From: Neobacillus endophyticus
GTDB lineage: Bacteria > Bacillota > Bacilli > Bacillales > Cytobacillaceae
DNA length: 64,000 nt
Reading direction: 5' to 3'
Assembly: GCF_013248975.1 (NCBI RefSeq)
Contig: NZ_JABRWH010000001.1
Coordinates: 3,058,001 to 3,122,000 of the forward strand
Each line of letters opens with the position of its first letter. The stretch's first letter is position 1. The notes below the pieces were generated by a model. The model saw nothing but the letters and a program-made list of their open reading frames with translations, was not told the origin of the DNA and ran no database searches. Made by a program: the position numbers and the translations under genes. Positions 54,391 through 63,606 of the stretch are shown in pieces.

Positions 54391-55329
54391 ATGCCCAATT
54401 CTAAGATGTATGGCGATGCCGCTATGGAAAAAAGCGCTTCTGGCATGCATTCTGATATAGAAAAAACGAGTGCCTTAAAAGATTTTATGGCCTTGATAAA
54501 AATTGGTATCGTGAATTCCAACCTCATCACGACTTTTGCTGGACTATGGCTAGCTCTCCATTTTAGAGGAATGAGTTTTCTTAACAATTTGGATATTGTC
54601 CTCTTTACAGTCCTGGGTTCATCACTAATTATTGCTGGTTCCTGTGCGATCAATAACTATGTTGACAGAGATATCGATCCATTGATGGAAAGGACAAAGG
54701 GAAGACCCACAGTAACAGGAAAAATTACACCTGGAAAAGTTCTTGGGATGGGGATTATCCTTATAAGTCTAGGAACAATGTTTTTATTATTTACTACTCT
54801 AACTGCAACAGTAATTGGGCTGCTTGGAGTCTTTAGTTATGTTGTCCTCTATACGATGTGGTCCAAACGCCAATTAGTTTCCAATACGATTATCGGAAGT
54901 ATTTCCGGAGCAGTTCCTCCACTAATTGGATGGGCAGCTGTAGACCCTCATCTTGATATTATGGCTTGGTCATTATTTGTTTTAATGTTTGTATGGCAGC
55001 CACCGCATTTCTACGCATTGGCAATGAGAAGAGTAAATGAATACAGAGCCGCCGGAATCCCTATGCTTCCGGTTGTAAAAGGTTTTAAAACAACTAAAAT
55101 CCATATATTACTTTGGGTTGCACTTCTTCTACCAATACCATTTTTCCTTAAATCGCTTGGAATCCCATTTCTGATCCTGGCAACTGCCTTAAATATCGGC
55201 TGGCTGGCACTTGGGATTTACGGATATAAAATCAAAAACGACATTAAATGGGCAAAACTAATGTTTGTTTACTCCCTTCAATACTTAACTATTATCTTTG
55301 TAGCCATGGTCATTGTTACACTAATCTAG
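54391..55329 (+). CDS. ctaB: Protoheme IX farnesyltransferase (heme O synthase)
   Basis: 312-aa UbiA-family prenyltransferase. The diphosphate/Mg motif is [19 protein letters not shown], the second motif YTMWSKRQ, then PPLIGWAA and [13 protein letters not shown]; about nine helices. Converts haem B to haem O. The ATG follows TAGGAGG. The N-terminal ~25 residues are polar and variable. A strong hairpin separates it from ctaC. Confidence 0.95.
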   Translation: MPNSKMYGDAAMEKSASGMHSDIEKTSALKDFMALIKIGIVNSNLITTFAGLWLALHFRGMSFLNNLDIVLFTVLGSSLIIAGSCAINNYVDRDIDPLMERTKGRPTVTGKITPGKVLGMGIILISLGTMFLLFTTLTATVIGLLGVFSYVVLYTMWSKRQLVSNTIIGSISGAVPPLIGWAAVDPHLDIMAWSLFVLMFVWQPPHFYALAMRRVNEYRAAGIPMLPVVKGFKTTKIHILLWVALLLPIPFFLKSLGIPFLILATALNIGWLALGIYGYKIKNDIKWAKLMFVYSLQYLTIIFVAMVIVTLI

Positions 55330-55340
55330 TTTTTCAAGTT

Positions 55341-55378
55341 TTCCTTCCTTTGCTGTGTTTAAACAGCAAAGGAAGGAA
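55341..55378 (+). terminator. Perfect 16-bp hairpin between ctaB and ctaC
   Basis: TTCCTTCCTTTGCTGT (55341-55356) and its exact complement (55363-55378) with a GTTTAA loop. There is no T run afterwards (TATTCTAC), so it may be an attenuator or RNA-processing/stability element rather than a full terminator. Confidence 0.65.
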
Positions 55379-55450
55379 TATTCTACATACTTCTTTGTTT
55401 TACACGATGATATTAAGAATTTCAAAGTGAAAGAGGGGTTGGATTAAACT

Positions 55451-56509
55451 ATGAAAAGGCTTGCGAAGTTGCGATTAATTTTGCTTTTTGCGATTTTAGC
55501 GCTTGTGCTCTCCGGTTGCGGTGAACCATTTCTTTCCACGTTACAGCCTGCGGGTGAAGTTGCAAACATGCAATTTGGTCTCATGAAGTTGAGCACCTAC
55601 ATTATGATTGGCGTTATTCTGGTTGTAACCATTATCTTTGTTATTGTATTTTTCCGTTTTAGAAGAAAAGATGACACAATTCCGAAACAGGTTGAGGGAA
55701 ATCATAAATTAGAAATACTCTGGACCGTTATTCCTATTCTCCTATTATTAATTCTTGCTGTCCCTACAGTAACAACTACTTTTAAACTAGCAGATGTCTC
55801 CGCAATGGATAAGAAAGATTCAAAAGCGCTTGTAATAAATGTGCGTGCACATTTATATTGGTGGGATTTTGAATATCCTGGTCAGAAAATTGTCACTAGT
55901 CAGGAATTAGTCGTTCCTACAAATCAAAAGGTTTATTTTAATTTGAAATCATTGGATGTAAAGCACGCCTTTTGGATTCCGGCTGTTGGCGGAAAAATGG
56001 ATGTTAATACAGACAATGTCAATAAATTCTGGCTAGAGTTTGATGAAAAAAAGGCTGATGAAGCTGGTAATCTTTTCTACGGTAAATGTGCCGAGCTTTG
56101 CGGACCTTCACATGCGTTGATGGATTTTAAAGTAAAAGCCATCAGCAATGATCAATTTAATACATGGGTTAAGGCGATGCAAAATGTATCGGCACCTCAA
56201 AAGGCAACATCTGATTTAGCTGCTCAAGGGCAAGCAATTTTTAATAAAAGTTGTATTGGCTGCCATGCAGTAACACCTTCTAATAAATTACCAGATACTG
56301 CACGTCTTGCGCCGAATTTGACAGATTTTGGTGATAGATCAAGAATTGCCGGTATTTTACCTCATGATACAAAACATTTGAAAGAATGGATTCACAATCC
56401 TGAACAATTTAAACCGGGAAATATGATGGCAGGCAAGTATCCACAAATGAATGACCAAGAACTTGATGCTTTGGCCGCCTATTTAATGAGCTTAAAAGTT
56501 CAGCAATAA
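55451..56509 (+). CDS. ctaC: Cytochrome caa3 oxidase subunit II with cytochrome c domain
   Basis: 352-aa subunit. Lipoprotein signal with lipobox LVLSGC, two membrane helices, a CuA cupredoxin domain (ligands in CAELCGPSHALM) and a C-terminal cytochrome c domain (about 255-352) with haem motif CIGCH and axial Met in GNMMAGKYP. The fused cytochrome c marks a caa3 rather than an aa3 quinol oxidase. First gene of ctaCDEF. Confidence 0.97.
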   Translation: MKRLAKLRLILLFAILALVLSGCGEPFLSTLQPAGEVANMQFGLMKLSTYIMIGVILVVTIIFVIVFFRFRRKDDTIPKQVEGNHKLEILWTVIPILLLLILAVPTVTTTFKLADVSAMDKKDSKALVINVRAHLYWWDFEYPGQKIVTSQELVVPTNQKVYFNLKSLDVKHAFWIPAVGGKMDVNTDNVNKFWLEFDEKKADEAGNLFYGKCAELCGPSHALMDFKVKAISNDQFNTWVKAMQNVSAPQKATSDLAAQGQAIFNKSCIGCHAVTPSNKLPDTARLAPNLTDFGDRSRIAGILPHDTKHLKEWIHNPEQFKPGNMMAGKYPQMNDQELDALAAYLMSLKVQQ

Positions 56510-56540
56510 AAGGGGAAATTGGTGAAAGGGAGGTAAAATA

Positions 56541-58412
56541 GTGAGTACCTACACTCAAAAAAAGGGTTTCGGTGGGACATTATGGGACTTTTTAACAACG
56601 GTAGACCATAAAAAAATCGCGATCCTGTATTTGATCTCTGGCGGATTTTTCTTCTTAGTGGGGGGAATAGAAGCCATATTTATTCGTATCCAATTAGCTG
56701 TTCCAAATAATGATTTCGTTAGCGCAGGTGTATACAACGAAATTATGACGATGCATGGTACAACCATGATTTTCCTTGCCGCAATGCCGCTCATTTTTGC
56801 GTTTATGAATGCAGTTATGCCATTGCAGATTGGCGCACGTGACGTAGCTTTCCCATTTTTAAATGCTGTTAGTTTTTGGATGTTCTTTTTTGGAGGGGTA
56901 TTTTTAAATTGTTCATGGTTTTTAGGGGGGGCTCCTGATGCCGGCTGGACGGATTATGCATCACTTGCCACTCACTCCAAAGGACATGGTGTTGATTTCT
57001 ATGTATTGGGCTTGCAAATTTCCGGTTTTGGAACCTTAATGGGAGGAATTAACTTTCTCGTTACCATTATAAACATGCGAGCACCTGGAATGACGTATAT
57101 GAGGATGCCGATGTTTACTTGGACGACTTTTGTTACTTCCGCGTTGATTTTGTTTGCATTCCCGCCTCTGACAGTCGGTCTTGTCTTAATGATGTTTGAC
57201 CGCTTGTTTGGTGCCAAATTTTTTGAGGTTGCCATGGGCGGAAATACGGTCATTTGGGAACATCTTTTCTGGATTTTTGGACACCCGGAAGTTTATATTT
57301 TAATCTTGCCTGCATTCGGTATTTTTTCGGAAACTTTTTCGATTTTTTCTAGAAAGCGTTTGTTTGGTTATTCCTCGATGGTTTTTGCAACCGTATTAAT
57401 CGGTTTTCTTGGTTTCATGGTTTGGGCGCACCATATGTTTACAGATGGTTTGGGTCCGATCGCGAATGCTATTTTCGCTGTTGCAACAATGGCTATTGGG
57501 GTGCCAACAGGTATTAAAATATTCAACTGGCTATTTACGATGTGGGGAGGAAGTGTGAAATTCACGACACCGATGCATTACGCATTTGCGTTTATACCTT
57601 CATTCGTAATAGGCGGTGTAACTGGTGTCATGCTTGCATCAGCTGCAGCCGATTACCAGTATCATGATTCCTATTTCGTTGTTGCTCACTTCCATTACGT
57701 AATCGTAGGCGGTGTTGTATTTGCCATTTTGGGTGGAACCCATCTTTATTGGCCAAAAATGTTTGGAACCCTTTTAAATGAAACACTTGGAAAAATCACA
57801 TTCTGGCTATTCTTTATCGGTTTCCACTTAACCTTCTTTATTCAGCACTTCTTAGGATTATGGGGGATGCCGCGCCGTGTATTCACTTACTTACCAGGGC
57901 AGGGTTTCGATACGGCAAATATGATTAGTTCCATTGGTGCAGGATTTATGGGGGTAGCAGTCCTAATTATGTTAATAAATATCATTGCCACTTCTGTTAA
58001 AAATGTGAAAGTTGGTAATGATCCCTGGGGAGATGGCAGAACGCTTGAATGGTCTATTTCATCTCCACCACCATTTTACAATTTCAAACAGCTTCCACTT
58101 GTTCGTGGTTTAGATGCATACTGGCTGGAAAAAATGGAAGGGAAAAATGGAATGACACCAGCAGAACCAATAGGGGATATCCATATGCCGAATTCATCCA
58201 TTTTGCCATTAATCATGGGTCTAGGTTTATTCATTGCCGCATTCGGTGCTATGTATCGTGTAAATGGCATAGGGTGGGCATTACCTGTCATGATTATTGG
58301 ATTACTTGTTACTTTCGGCTCGATGTTTCTCCGTTCTGTTAAAGACGACCACGGATTCCATATTCACAAAGAGGATTTACTCGATGAACATGAAAAGGGG
58401 GTAAAGGCATAA
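56541..58412 (+). CDS. ctaD: Cytochrome caa3 oxidase subunit I
   Basis: 623-aa haem-copper oxidase core. Haem a ligand His in MTMHGTTMIF, CuB His and cross-linked Tyr in GHPEVYILILP, the His pair in VWAHHMFTDG, and haem ligands in VVAHFHYVIVGG. About 14 helices, including the C-terminal extension of Bacillus caa3 enzymes. The start is GTG 56541 after GGGAGG. The last base overlaps ctaE (TAATG). Confidence 0.97.
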   Translation: MSTYTQKKGFGGTLWDFLTTVDHKKIAILYLISGGFFFLVGGIEAIFIRIQLAVPNNDFVSAGVYNEIMTMHGTTMIFLAAMPLIFAFMNAVMPLQIGARDVAFPFLNAVSFWMFFFGGVFLNCSWFLGGAPDAGWTDYASLATHSKGHGVDFYVLGLQISGFGTLMGGINFLVTIINMRAPGMTYMRMPMFTWTTFVTSALILFAFPPLTVGLVLMMFDRLFGAKFFEVAMGGNTVIWEHLFWIFGHPEVYILILPAFGIFSETFSIFSRKRLFGYSSMVFATVLIGFLGFMVWAHHMFTDGLGPIANAIFAVATMAIGVPTGIKIFNWLFTMWGGSVKFTTPMHYAFAFIPSFVIGGVTGVMLASAAADYQYHDSYFVVAHFHYVIVGGVVFAILGGTHLYWPKMFGTLLNETLGKITFWLFFIGFHLTFFIQHFLGLWGMPRRVFTYLPGQGFDTANMISSIGAGFMGVAVLIMLINIIATSVKNVKVGNDPWGDGRTLEWSISSPPPFYNFKQLPLVRGLDAYWLEKMEGKNGMTPAEPIGDIHMPNSSILPLIMGLGLFIAAFGAMYRVNGIGWALPVMIIGLLVTFGSMFLRSVKDDHGFHIHKEDLLDEHEKGVKA

Positions 58413-59038
58413 TGCAAGCTGAAGAAAAGTTAACATATGAAACATGGCCTGCAGAGCCGGAAAAATCATCCCTTGAAGCAAAAAATAAATTCCTTGGTTT
58501 TTGGTTATTCTTAGGGGGAGAGACCGTTTTGTTTGCCTCTCTCTTTGCAACCTATATTTCTTTAAAGGACAAAGTGCCTAACCCTAGTATGCCTCATGCA
58601 AAGGATTTATTTGAACTTCCTTTGACATTCGTAGCGACAATGTTCCTATTGACGAGTTCTTTGACGAGTGTTTACGCGATTTATCATATGAAGAACTTTG
58701 CTTTCAAAAAAATGATGTTGTGGTTTGGGATCACTATTTTACTAGGGGCAGGATTTTTGGGGCTGGAGATTTATGAGTTTAGCAAATATGTTCATGAGCA
58801 CCATACATTTACGAGCAGTGCCTTTGGATCTGCATTTTATGCATTAGTTGGATTCCATGGCGGGCACGTCGCGTTTGGCTTATTATGGTGCCTAACCCTG
58901 ATGCTGCGAAATGCAAAACGTGGCCTAAATCTTTATAATGCACCAAAATTCTATGTATTTAGTTTGTATTGGCATTTCATTGATGTTGTCTGGGTATTTA
59001 TTTTCACTGTAGTTTATTTAATGGGGATGGTGGGATAA
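58412..59038 (+). CDS. ctaE: Cytochrome caa3 oxidase subunit III
   Basis: 208-aa membrane subunit with five helices: KFLGFWLFLGGETVLFASLF, GFHGGHVAFGLLW and YWHFIDVVWVFIF. Supports stability of the core subunit I. Translationally coupled to ctaD; ctaF follows after 3 nt. Confidence 0.96.
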   Translation: MQAEEKLTYETWPAEPEKSSLEAKNKFLGFWLFLGGETVLFASLFATYISLKDKVPNPSMPHAKDLFELPLTFVATMFLLTSSLTSVYAIYHMKNFAFKKMMLWFGITILLGAGFLGLEIYEFSKYVHEHHTFTSSAFGSAFYALVGFHGGHVAFGLLWCLTLMLRNAKRGLNLYNAPKFYVFSLYWHFIDVVWVFIFTVVYLMGMVG

Positions 59039-59041
59039 ACG

Positions 59042-59377
59042 ATGGCAAATCAACAAATAAATTCTGGCAATCCAAGAGTAGACATTGAATACCGCCGCAG
59101 AAAAAGTGCTGAAGAAATGCGCTATCAGATGGTTTCTTTCGCCATTATGATTTTTTTAACATTAATTGCATTTGCTACAGTGGCTATTAAAGGCTTTACA
59201 GCTTGGTTTACAGCGCCTTTTATTATTCTTTTAGCTGTTGTACAGGTGATTTTCCAACTTTACTATTTCATGCACATGAGTCATAAAGGACATGAAGCTC
59301 CATCTCTTTTTCTGTATTCCGGACTTTTGGTAGGGATTATTACGATTCTCACATTTTCAACGATTATTTGGTGGTAA
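59042..59377 (+). CDS. ctaF: Cytochrome caa3 oxidase subunit IV
   Basis: 111-aa subunit with three membrane helices, including IQ-rich soluble N-terminus and FYFMHMSHKGHE-type motif (YYFMHMSHKGHE). Last gene of the structural oxidase operon, before a strong terminator. Confidence 0.94.
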   Translation: MANQQINSGNPRVDIEYRRRKSAEEMRYQMVSFAIMIFLTLIAFATVAIKGFTAWFTAPFIILLAVVQVIFQLYYFMHMSHKGHEAPSLFLYSGLLVGIITILTFSTIIWW

Positions 59378-59383
59378 TTGTCT

Positions 59384-59422
59384 AAAAAAAGAAAATCGGC
59401 TTGCAGCCGATTTTCTTTTTTA
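59384..59422 (+). terminator. ctaCDEF terminator
   Basis: GAAAATCGGC / GCCGATTTTC stem extended by A and T tracts, 5-nt loop. Confidence 0.92.
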
Positions 59423-59506
59423 ACACCTTACGAACGATGATTATGGATGTTTCAGATGGAATCATATAATAAATCATTCTTTATATTTTAAATGAGGTGA
59501 ATATCA

Positions 59507-60412
59507 GTGCTTTCTTTGGAAATTTTTGGTTTTGAAGCACTTTGGAGCCCGTATTTTTTGTTAACACTTATTTTGGTCACCGTAGCATTTTTTCTTCTAA
59601 CGATAAAATATCGTTATCTATTTGAAGGCAATAAACCGATCACAAAAAAGCAAGGTGCTATATTTATACTGGCAATGATTCTTTTATACACCATTAAGGG
59701 GTCTCCTTTGGATATTTTAGCTCATTTGATGTTTTACGTTCACATGATTCAAATGGCCTTTTTAGTCTTAATGGTTCCGCCTCTTTTTATTGTAGGAGTA
59801 CCTGAATGGGTTTGGCAAAAAATAATCAGGTTTGGATTCTTTCCATCTATCTTTAAACTTTTCACCAATCCGCTAATAGCACTTATTGTTTTTAATGTCT
59901 TTTTTTCGTTTTATCATATTCCCATAATCTTTGACAGGGTTATGCAAAATATGTGGCTGCATGCAGGATATTCCATACTCTTATTTGTATTGGCCCTCTT
60001 TATGTGGTGGCCATTAATCAATCAGCTGCCTGAACATCAAACATTGAATGGGCTTAAAAAAGTGGCCTATTTATTTGGGGGTGGTATCCTTCTAACACCA
60101 GCATGTGCACTTATCATTTTTTCGGACACTCCGCTTTATGCAACCTATTCAGATCCGCATGTCTGGGGAAAGATGATGAGCCTTTGTGTAGGGGCAGATA
60201 ATTTCAAAAATTTAAATTTAAGTGGTCCTGGCCTATTTAGTTCTATGTCTGTACTTCATGATCAACAGCTTGGCGGTGTCCTTATGAAAATTATTCAAGA
60301 AATCGTCTATGGCTATATGCTTGGGCATGTGTTCTTTGAATGGTATAAAAAAGATCAGGCAGAATCAGAAAAAGAAATGAATCAGTCGTTTAATCCATCC
60401 ATTATTAAATAA
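59507..60412 (+). CDS. ctaG: Cytochrome oxidase assembly factor CtaG
   Basis: 301-aa membrane protein of the caa3_CtaG family with about seven helices: KGSPLDILAHLMFYVHMIQM, MVPPLFIVGVP and WWPLINQLPE. It is needed for active caa3 oxidase, probably in copper delivery. GTG 59507 follows TGAGGTG. It has its own terminator. Confidence 0.94.
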   Translation: MLSLEIFGFEALWSPYFLLTLILVTVAFFLLTIKYRYLFEGNKPITKKQGAIFILAMILLYTIKGSPLDILAHLMFYVHMIQMAFLVLMVPPLFIVGVPEWVWQKIIRFGFFPSIFKLFTNPLIALIVFNVFFSFYHIPIIFDRVMQNMWLHAGYSILLFVLALFMWWPLINQLPEHQTLNGLKKVAYLFGGGILLTPACALIIFSDTPLYATYSDPHVWGKMMSLCVGADNFKNLNLSGPGLFSSMSVLHDQQLGGVLMKIIQEIVYGYMLGHVFFEWYKKDQAESEKEMNQSFNPSIIK

Positions 60413-60438
60413 TCTCCCATCTTATTGGGGGATTTTTT
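60411..60438 (+). terminator. ctaG terminator
   Basis: AATCTCCC / GGGGGATT stem with T6, overlapping the stop codon. Confidence 0.85.
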
Positions 60439-60509
60439 ATTGATATTCATGTATAGTTACAGGTACACTACTATTATTAATAGAATAAAAGCAAAGAGAG
60501 GATTTTTGA

Positions 60510-60974
60510 ATGGTTTCATTACCGATATTACCAACGATTAGTACTTCTTTTATTGTTTTAAGTGGAATTACAGTTGCGATTGGCTGGATGCAAATCAAAC
60601 AAAAAAAGAGAGAAGCACACAAAAAGACCATGACACTTGCAGCGATTTTTGCTCTTGTCTTCTTTATTATTTACGCTATAAGAACGATGTTTATTGGAAA
60701 TACTTCTTTTGGTGGACCAGCGAACATCAAGATTTATTACACTATCTTTTTAGTTTTTCATATCACACTTGCCACAGTAGGTGCTGTTTTGGGAGCTATA
60801 TCACTGTTCTCAGGGTATAAAAATAAGCTTTCTTTTCATCGTAAATTGGGTCCTGTTACTAGTATTGTTTGGTTCTTTACTTCCATAACAGGGATAGCTG
60901 TCTATCTGTTATTATACGTATTCTATCATGGCGGACAAACGACATCGATGATCAAAGCCATTTTGGGACATTAG
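60510..60974 (+). CDS. ctaM: DUF420 membrane protein, CtaM-like
   Basis: 154-aa protein with four to five helices: MVSLPILPTISTSFIVLSG, QKKREAHKKTMTLA, FHITLATVGAVLGAISLF and HRKLGPVTSIVWFFTSITGI. It is the DUF420/YozB family. The S. aureus member CtaM is required for haem A-containing oxidase activity. The location right after ctaG supports an oxidase assembly role here. Confidence 0.88.
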   Translation: MVSLPILPTISTSFIVLSGITVAIGWMQIKQKKREAHKKTMTLAAIFALVFFIIYAIRTMFIGNTSFGGPANIKIYYTIFLVFHITLATVGAVLGAISLFSGYKNKLSFHRKLGPVTSIVWFFTSITGIAVYLLLYVFYHGGQTTSMIKAILGH

Positions 60975-60983
60975 TGAAAATAA

Positions 60984-61012
60984 AAGCGGGAGCGCACAGC
61001 GCTTCCGCTTAT
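60984..61012. terminator. Bidirectional terminator (ctaM / ylbA)
   Basis: AAGCGGGAGCGC / GCGCTTCCGCTT stem (one G-T pair) with ACA loop; weak T tract. Confidence 0.7.
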
Positions 61013-61368
61013 TAAGCAAATTTACTGATTTCGGTTTTTACATCATCGATCAGTTTTTGACACTGATTGATAAGTGATGGTGGAAAATGTTCTCCTTCTC
61101 CATATTCGACTCCATGAGGGTAATAATGTTTTCCTAGAAGGGGCGCCATCAATTGAATGGTTGCTTTAAAAGTGTCAACATCTCCTTCAACCGCATACCC
61201 TTGAATACGAAAGTAGTAAACACCTTCTCTCAATTCAAATTTACGGTCATATGTAACACGTTCATAATCCCATTGGCCGGCACGTACTAAACCATGATCA
61301 TCCATGACTTCGTCTAAGCGATTTAGGTCTGCTTTAAGATTTTCTAATCCCGAATCTTCAAATCTCAC
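61012..61368 (-). CDS. ylbA: YugN-like family protein YlbA
   Basis: 118-aa cytosolic protein of the YugN-like family: GLENLKADLNRLDEVMDDHG, RVTYDRKFELREGVYY and LGKHYYPHGVEYGE. Size and position match YlbA. Function unknown. GGAGGGATTTA precedes the ATG. Confidence 0.87.
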   Translation of the reverse strand: MRFEDSGLENLKADLNRLDEVMDDHGLVRAGQWDYERVTYDRKFELREGVYYFRIQGYAVEGDVDTFKATIQLMAPLLGKHYYPHGVEYGEGEHFPPSLINQCQKLIDDVKTEISKFA

Positions 61369-61548
61369 ATTAAATCCCTCCTATACACTGCCATTACCAT
61401 AATTTTCATCCTATTCTCATGCTAATCTCTTCATTTATTTTAATAATAGATGAAAATCCCATCGCTTGCAATAAATTCCTTTAACGAATACAAGCCAATC
61501 AGCTGGATAAACTATAGGTGTAATCATTAAAAAATTTATGGGGTGTCC

Positions 61549-61986
61549 ATGATGGAAAAAATCCGTGATATTATGACAGAAAACGTGGAGTGCTGTACCT
61601 TATTAGATAACGTATATGAAGTTGCTGTAAAAATGAAGGAACTAAATGTTGGGGCCATTCCTATCGTTGATAACGAAAAACTTGTCGGAATGATTACTGA
61701 TCGCGATATTGTTTTAAGAGGGATCGCAGAAAAACATCCTCCTTCCTCCAAGGTGGAAGATATTATGAGTAATGATCTTATTACCATTTCCCCTGATGCT
61801 ACCAGCAGGGAAGCTGTTCAATTGATGTCCGATCATCAAATTCGCCGATTGCCAGTTGTAGAAAATGGGAAGTTAATTGGAATTGTTTCTCTTGGTGATT
61901 TTGCTATTCGTGAATTGACGGATGATCAGGCAAAAGAAGCATTAACACAAATTTCCGAGCAAAACTATAATGGGGTACAGCATTAA
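61549..61986 (+). CDS. ylbB: CBS-domain protein YlbB
   Basis: 145-aa protein of two CBS domains: IRDIMTENVECCTLLDNVYE, VGAIPIVDNEKLVGMITDRD, VEDIMSNDLITISPDATSRE and RRLPVVENGKLIGIVSLGD. Probably an adenine-nucleotide sensor; target unknown. GTG 61543 lies inside the GGGGTG ribosome binding site, so ATG 61549 (or 61552) is used. Confidence 0.92.
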   Translation: MMEKIRDIMTENVECCTLLDNVYEVAVKMKELNVGAIPIVDNEKLVGMITDRDIVLRGIAEKHPPSSKVEDIMSNDLITISPDATSREAVQLMSDHQIRRLPVVENGKLIGIVSLGDFAIRELTDDQAKEALTQISEQNYNGVQH

Positions 61987-62020
61987 GGCGGGTACCATCG
62001 ATCATAAATAAATATATTGA

Positions 62021-62056
62021 TTAGAGCAGGTACAATGTATCTGCTCTAATTGTTTG
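62021..62056 (+). terminator. ylbB terminator
   Basis: TTAGAGCAG / CTGCTCTAA perfect 9-bp stem; T tract weak. Confidence 0.75.
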
Positions 62057-62113
62057 TATTCATTAAAGAATTGCCGCTTCATGGCTAATGATTATTACTA
62101 TACTAATTATAGA

Positions 62114-62122
62114 TGATATAAT
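62114..62122 (+). promoter_or_regulatory. ylbC promoter, extended -10
   Basis: TGATATAAT, a perfect extended -10, about 50 nt before the proposed ylbC start. Confidence 0.65.
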
Positions 62123-62172
62123 AGCTTTATTGTTCATAAAATGTTAGTAAAGACATGAGAGGATGAGCGCCT

Positions 62173-63246
62173 CTGCGATCACTAGTTCGAATTTTAATAC
62201 TTTTTACAGTTGTAATCGTTATTGGATTTTATTCTAATATAAATCAAAAAAGTAAGGATAATGCTGTGATAAAGGAAAATCATGTGACAGAAAAGAAGCC
62301 GTTCTGGTCGAAAAATCCTGATATAAAATCCAACCAGAAAACCATCTCAGAGAGACCTAATGAAGGAATTGCCACATTGATTGGCCAGGATGTTACAGCG
62401 CTGGAAAAAGAAATGGGAACACCTCAGAGAATAGATGAATCCCTTTATGGTTATCAATGGTACATTTATAATCAAGATTATAAACGTTATTTACAAGTAG
62501 GCGTTGAAAATAATGAGGTTGTTACCATTTTTGCCCTTGGTGAAAATCTGGATATTGCTCCATTTGAAATCGGACAGCCAGTTGAAGAAATATTTAATAC
62601 ACAATATATTGATACAAATATTAATATCGATTTAAATGGGAATTCCTATCGATTTGAATTAAACGATACCGACTTAAATCTTCGTCCAATTGTACAGCTG
62701 GGCGATATTTATGCACAACTATATATAGATAAGTTTACGGGTAATTTATCAAGTGTCCGTTTTTTGAATGCAGAAACATTGGTAAAACTACGGCCATATG
62801 AGCTTGTGTATCATGGAAATTTAATTGAACCGCCCGAACCAACGGATGAGTCGTGGAAAATGGTAGAAAAAGGATCAGAGCAGGAAATATTTGACATGAC
62901 GAATGCTTTTCGAATTAGAAATAAATTAAAGCCGTTAATATGGGATGAACTCACGGCTGAAACAGCCTATGAGCATAGTAAAGACATGAAGGACAACAAT
63001 GATTTCTCACATACATCCAAGAAATTTGGCAGTCTCACTGACAGATTAAATAAAGCAAAAGTAGTATATCAGGCAGCAGGTGAAAATATAGCAGCAAATT
63101 ATACGGATGGGCCAGCTGCTTTGGAAGGCTGGATCAATAGCAAAAGTCATAGAGATACGATCCTAAATAAGGAATTCACACACCTAGGTGTCGGGGTTTA
63201 TCAAAAGTATTATACACAAAATTTTATTGAAAAAGTGGAACAGTAG
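62173..63246 (+). CDS. ylbC: CAP-domain protein YlbC
   Basis: 357-aa exported or membrane-anchored protein. A CAP-associated N-terminal domain (about 60-200) precedes a CAP/SCP domain (about 235-357) with NAFRIRNKLKPLIWD, HSKDMKDNNDFSHTS and GENIAANYTDGPAALEGW. The open frame continues upstream of the usual ATG/GTG candidates to a stop at 62164 and encodes RSLVRILILFTVVIVIGFY, an obvious signal anchor. The only reasonable start before it is CTG 62173, behind GAGAGGATGAG. A start at GTG 62266 would lose the anchor. Confidence 0.8.
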   Translation: MRSLVRILILFTVVIVIGFYSNINQKSKDNAVIKENHVTEKKPFWSKNPDIKSNQKTISERPNEGIATLIGQDVTALEKEMGTPQRIDESLYGYQWYIYNQDYKRYLQVGVENNEVVTIFALGENLDIAPFEIGQPVEEIFNTQYIDTNINIDLNGNSYRFELNDTDLNLRPIVQLGDIYAQLYIDKFTGNLSSVRFLNAETLVKLRPYELVYHGNLIEPPEPTDESWKMVEKGSEQEIFDMTNAFRIRNKLKPLIWDELTAETAYEHSKDMKDNNDFSHTSKKFGSLTDRLNKAKVVYQAAGENIAANYTDGPAALEGWINSKSHRDTILNKEFTHLGVGVYQKYYTQNFIEKVEQ

Positions 63247-63295
63247 AAAGAAAGAAGCTGCATCAATAGCCCGATAAGTTTCCTGCAATGTAAAG

Positions 63296-63317
63296 AAGGT
63301 GACAAATATGTCACCTT
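63296..63317 (+). terminator. ylbC terminator hairpin
   Basis: AAGGTGACA / TGTCACCTT perfect 9-bp stem with AATA loop; little T tract. Confidence 0.6.
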
Positions 63318-63319
63318 TC

Positions 63320-63371
63320 AGACTGTCGACAAATCCGAAGGATTTCGGGTTTAAAATCGACAGTCTTTTTT
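63320..63371. terminator. Hairpin, possible IS end or terminator
   Basis: Outer arms AGACTGTCGA (63320-63329) and TCGACAGTCT (63357-63366), inner stem AAATCC/GGATTT, then T6. It resembles the terminal sequence of IS1182-type elements and could mark the left end, while also stopping outside transcription. Confidence 0.55.
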
Positions 63372-63391
63372 GTTTGGCCATATTAAACTTG

Positions 63392-63530
63392 TCTGTTGAT
63401 TTCCGTTCCAGGCGGCTTCGCTTTCCGCGGGCGGTTCGGGGAGCCTCCTCTGCGCTTTCAGCGCCTGCGGGGTCTCCCCTGTCCCGTACTCCCGCAGGAG
63501 TCTTCGCCGCCTTCCACTCCAATCAACAGA
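63392..63530. repeat. GC-rich palindromic repeat, full-length copy
   Basis: 139 bp with outer arms TCTGTTGATT / AATCAACAGA and inner GGCGGC...GCCGCC, containing TTTCCGCGGGCGG, GGGGAGCCTCC and GGGGTCTCCCCT. Its GC content is far above the surroundings. This wording is a well-known dispersed intergenic repeat of Bacillus chromosomes. Confidence 0.85.
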
Positions 63531-63606
63531 GTGTAAAAATCAATAATGTACATTAACACAGCCTTTTGTATAATTTATTTACAGAGAATTAATAGAGGTG
63601 GATGGA

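Larger units (their letters stand above)
63247..63606. other. Repeat-rich gap between ylbC and transposase
   Basis: 360 bp holding two hairpins (63296-63317 and 63320-63371) and the GC-rich palindromic repeat (63392-63530). ORFs reported in it on either strand only reflect the GC-rich palindrome. Confidence 0.8.

Noticed and set aside
54273..54653. 126-aa minus-strand ORF over ctaB
   Set aside because: Antisense to the ctaB N-terminal half, no ribosome binding site, low-complexity sequence.
63184..63556. ORFs on both strands in the GC-rich palindrome
   Set aside because: They exist because the GC-rich repeat has few stop codons; no ribosome binding sites and the repeat occurs elsewhere as non-coding DNA.
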